DNA from: Lentisphaerota bacterium
GTDB taxonomy: Bacteria; Verrucomicrobiota; Kiritimatiellia; RFP12; UBA3636
NCBI GenBank assembly: GCA_012514445.1
Contig: JAAZAI010000143.1
Location: 1-7,586 of the forward strand
Length of the DNA stretch: 7,586 nt
Direction of reading: 5' to 3'
Below the pieces are notes generated by a model. It had not been told where the DNA came from. It made no database searches and was given only the letters and a program-made list of their open reading frames with translations. Positions within the stretch are counted from its first letter, which is position 1; the number at the start of each line of letters is the position of its first letter. This document shows, piece by piece, positions 6,770-7,586 of the stretch. The translations under genes and the position numbers were made by a program.

Positions 6770-6798
6770 ATGTTAATACAGTTGAACGCCGGTGTCAA
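6770..6798 (-). promoter_or_regulatory. Sigma70-like promoter of the SGNH-regulator operon
   Basis: On the minus strand a perfect -35 box TTGACA (6798-6793) is followed after exactly 17 bp by TAACAT (6775-6770). Transcription would begin near 6763, giving a leader of about 80 nt before ATG 6681. The leader contains two small GC hairpins, CCGGG/CCCGG (6716-6729) and GCCAC/GTGGC (6739-6750). Confidence 0.65.
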
Positions 6799-6801
6799 CA
6801 G
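6779..6801 (-). promoter_or_regulatory. Candidate operator over the SGNH operon promoter
   Basis: On the minus strand CTGTTGA (6801-6795), 9 bp, then TCAACTG (6785-6779) form a dyad overlapping the -35 box and part of the promoter spacer. GTTGA and TCAAC are exact inverse halves. It closely resembles the dyad at 358-381, including a shared CCG in the spacer. Autoregulation by the GntR/LacI protein of this operon is the natural inference. Confidence 0.6.
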
Positions 6802-6827
6802 CGATTTCGCGTCCCCAGGGAATGGGG

Positions 6828-6845
6828 GTCAGGAAAGTGGCAGGG
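6828..6845 (+). repeat. 18-bp dispersed motif, right copy
   Basis: GTCAGGAAAGTGGCAGGG, differing at two positions from the copy at 76-93 and in the same orientation. It lies just upstream of the SGNH operon promoter and marks the border between the gene block and the repeat-rich right end. Confidence 0.5.
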
Positions 6846-6923
6846 TTGTTGATTTTCGGGGGTTGGAAGTTGCCTTCAAGCTTTGTCGCGAACTATGTCG
6901 TGAGCTTCGTCGAACCCAACAAA

Positions 6924-6959
6924 GTCCTGATCGTCATCATAATCCTGATCGTAATCGAT
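6924..6959 (-). repeat. Degenerate GAT-NAN hexanucleotide repeat
   Basis: On the minus strand every second triplet is GAT: GAT TAC GAT CAG GAT TAT, then GAT GAC GAT CAG and a final GAC. TCCTGATCGT recurs with an 18 bp period (plus-strand 6925 and 6943). If translated it would read DYDQDYDDDQD. It could be a simple-sequence expansion or the acidic end of a lost gene; the following triplets read FVGFDEAHDIVRDKA before a stop. Confidence 0.45.
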
Positions 6960-6991
6960 GCGAGGGCGCGCAGGCCCCCGCGCCGCCCCCG

Positions 6992-7016
6992 CCCGCAAGC
7001 AGAGACTGCTTGCGGG
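6992..7016. repeat. Perfect 10-bp stem, 5-nt loop
   Basis: CCCGCAAGCA (6992-7001), loop GAGAC, then TGCTTGCGGG (7007-7016). It has no downstream T-run on either side, so it is more like a REP-type palindrome than a terminator. Confidence 0.6.
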
Positions 7017-7060
7017 AAGGGTGAAACCTGCGGGAGCCCGCTCGCGAAGCATCTTCCCCA

Positions 7061-7081
7061 GGCGCGCAGGCCCTGCGCGCC
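7061..7081. repeat. Perfect 10-bp inverted repeat around one base
   Basis: GGCGCGCAGG (7061-7070), C, CCTGCGCGCC (7072-7081). A degenerate relative lies at 6965-6984 (GGCGCG ... CGCGCC). Confidence 0.6.
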
Positions 7082-7119
7082 GCCGGGCAACCCGTCGTAG
7101 CCGGGGGGGGTACTCCGCT

Positions 7120-7131
7120 GCGGCGCGCCGC
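7120..7131. repeat. Perfect 12-bp palindrome
   Basis: GCGGCGCGCCGC reads the same on both strands. In DNA this rich in GC a 12 bp palindrome is less surprising than elsewhere, but it is the third strong dyad within 140 bp. Confidence 0.45.
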
Positions 7132-7153
7132 GCGCGCCCGCCACGGCTGGAGG

Positions 7154-7199
7154 GGCGCAATCCCTTGCGCCTGCGGCGGCGGCCAAGGGCCTGGCCGCC
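7154..7199. repeat. Two adjacent perfect hairpins
   Basis: GGCGCAA (7154-7160), loop TCCC, TTGCGCC (7165-7171), followed after 6 bases by GGCGGCCA (7178-7185), loop AGGGCC, TGGCCGCC (7192-7199). Two compact stem-loops in tandem resemble paired REP units (BIME-like) more than a gene. Confidence 0.5.
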
Positions 7200-7283
7200 C
7201 TTACCTGCTCCGCATGACTCTGCCACGGGATCGCTCTCGCCAGACAACGGCGGCTTGCCGGGACGGCTGCGCCCCACCTCGCC

Positions 7284-7586
7284 CCGCGCGCCCGGGTGTG
7301 AACCCCAGCGACGTATTGTAATATTGAAACTGAGTTCGAGATTACATCGCGGAGACGCGGCGGACGCAGAGCGGGGCGGGCGGCGCCGTTCCTCCCAGTT
7401 TTCCTGCTTTCCTGATTAAAACACGCACCGCGCGCGAGTGTGAACTCCGCCACGTATTGTAATATCGAAACTGAGTTCAAGATTACATCGCGGAGACGCG
7501 GCGGACGCGGAGCGGGGCGGGCGGCGCCGTTCCTCCCAGTTTTCCTGCTTTCCTGATTAAAACACGCACCGCGCGCGAGTGTGAAC
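7284..7586. repeat. Tandem array, 141-bp period, running off the window
   Basis: Units begin near CCGCGCGC at 7284, 7428 and 7569. The landmarks GTGTGAAC (7296, 7438, 7579) and ACGTATTGTAATAT (7311, 7452) repeat; the first interval is a few bases longer through small indels. Units 1 and 2 differ at only a few positions. Each unit contains a hairpin with TGTAAT/ATTACA arms (7317-7346 and 7458-7487), a GC-rich block CGCGGAGACGCGGCGGACGC, and a tail TTTTCCTGCTTTCCTGATTA. The period is far too long for CRISPR, and no spacers are seen. Function unknown. Confidence 0.75.

Larger units (their letters stand above)
6846..7283. other. Intergenic, palindrome-rich DNA without a convincing gene
   Basis: Open frames cross this stretch on both strands, but their products are Arg/Ala/Pro-rich and change character abruptly, as expected of GC-rich non-coding DNA. 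It contains a microsatellite-like run at 6924-6959 and at least five strong dyads listed separately. Two pieces, from 6965 and from 7061, share GGCGCGCAGGCCC followed shortly by CGCGCCGCC, so they are probably copies of one repeat family. A run of eight G lies at 7103-7110. Confidence 0.55.

Noticed and set aside
6876..7480. Open frames of 133 and 195 codons on the minus strand and 153 on the plus strand
   Set aside because: They run through palindromes and the tandem array, have Arg/Pro/Ala-rich products with no domain, and lack ribosome sites.
7284..7586. CRISPR array
   Set aside because: The whole 141 bp unit repeats; there are no short repeats separated by unique spacers and no cas genes in the window.

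Overview
The window looks like a carbohydrate-processing locus from a GC-rich Gram-negative bacterium. Two of its products carry clear Sec signal peptides. The mix of a secreted CE4-type deacetylase, a signal-peptide-bearing SGNH hydrolase with a jelly-roll-like front domain, a GntR/LacI hybrid regulator and a DraG-like glycohydrolase, together with repeat-dense intergenic DNA, is typical of the PVC group (Kiritimatiellota, Lentisphaerota, Verrucomicrobiota). This assignment is an inference from gene style; there is no rRNA or marker gene here.

Layout. Bases 2-49 are the last codons of a plus-strand gene. Bases 50-357 are non-coding with several small dyads. A strong sigma70-like promoter (361-390) overlaps a candidate operator (358-381). 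It drives a plus-strand group: a doubtful short secreted-type ORF (469-642), a polysaccharide deacetylase-like protein (677-1699) and a 50-codon ORF overlapping it by ATGA (1696-1848). The rest of the gene content is on the minus strand, reading from right to left: promoter and operator (6770-6801), SGNH/GDSL hydrolase (6681-5290), GntR/LacI-type regulator (5293-4178, overlapping the hydrolase), ADP-ribosylglycohydrolase family protein (4108-2624, cut by an in-frame TAA that separates its last 25 codons), and directly behind it a headless fragment of a GH42-like glycoside hydrolase (2552-1926). From about 6800 to the end there is no convincing gene. That stretch holds a motif also found near the left edge, a GAT-NAN microsatellite, a cluster of strong palindromes and a tandem array with a 141 bp period that runs off the window.

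How it fits together. The two promoters carry nearly the same dyad (CTGTTGA, 9-10 bp, T(T/C)AACTG) placed over the -35 box. The most economical reading is that the regulator encoded inside the minus-strand operon controls both units. On that reading it is a small sugar-responsive regulon: a secreted deacetylase and a secreted esterase-like enzyme remove groups from a glycan outside the cytoplasm, and the cytoplasmic DraG-like enzyme, and formerly a glycoside hydrolase, act further in. The nonsense codon, the headless hydrolase and the truncated 50-codon ORF suggest that the middle of the locus (about 1700-2630) is decaying or was rearranged.
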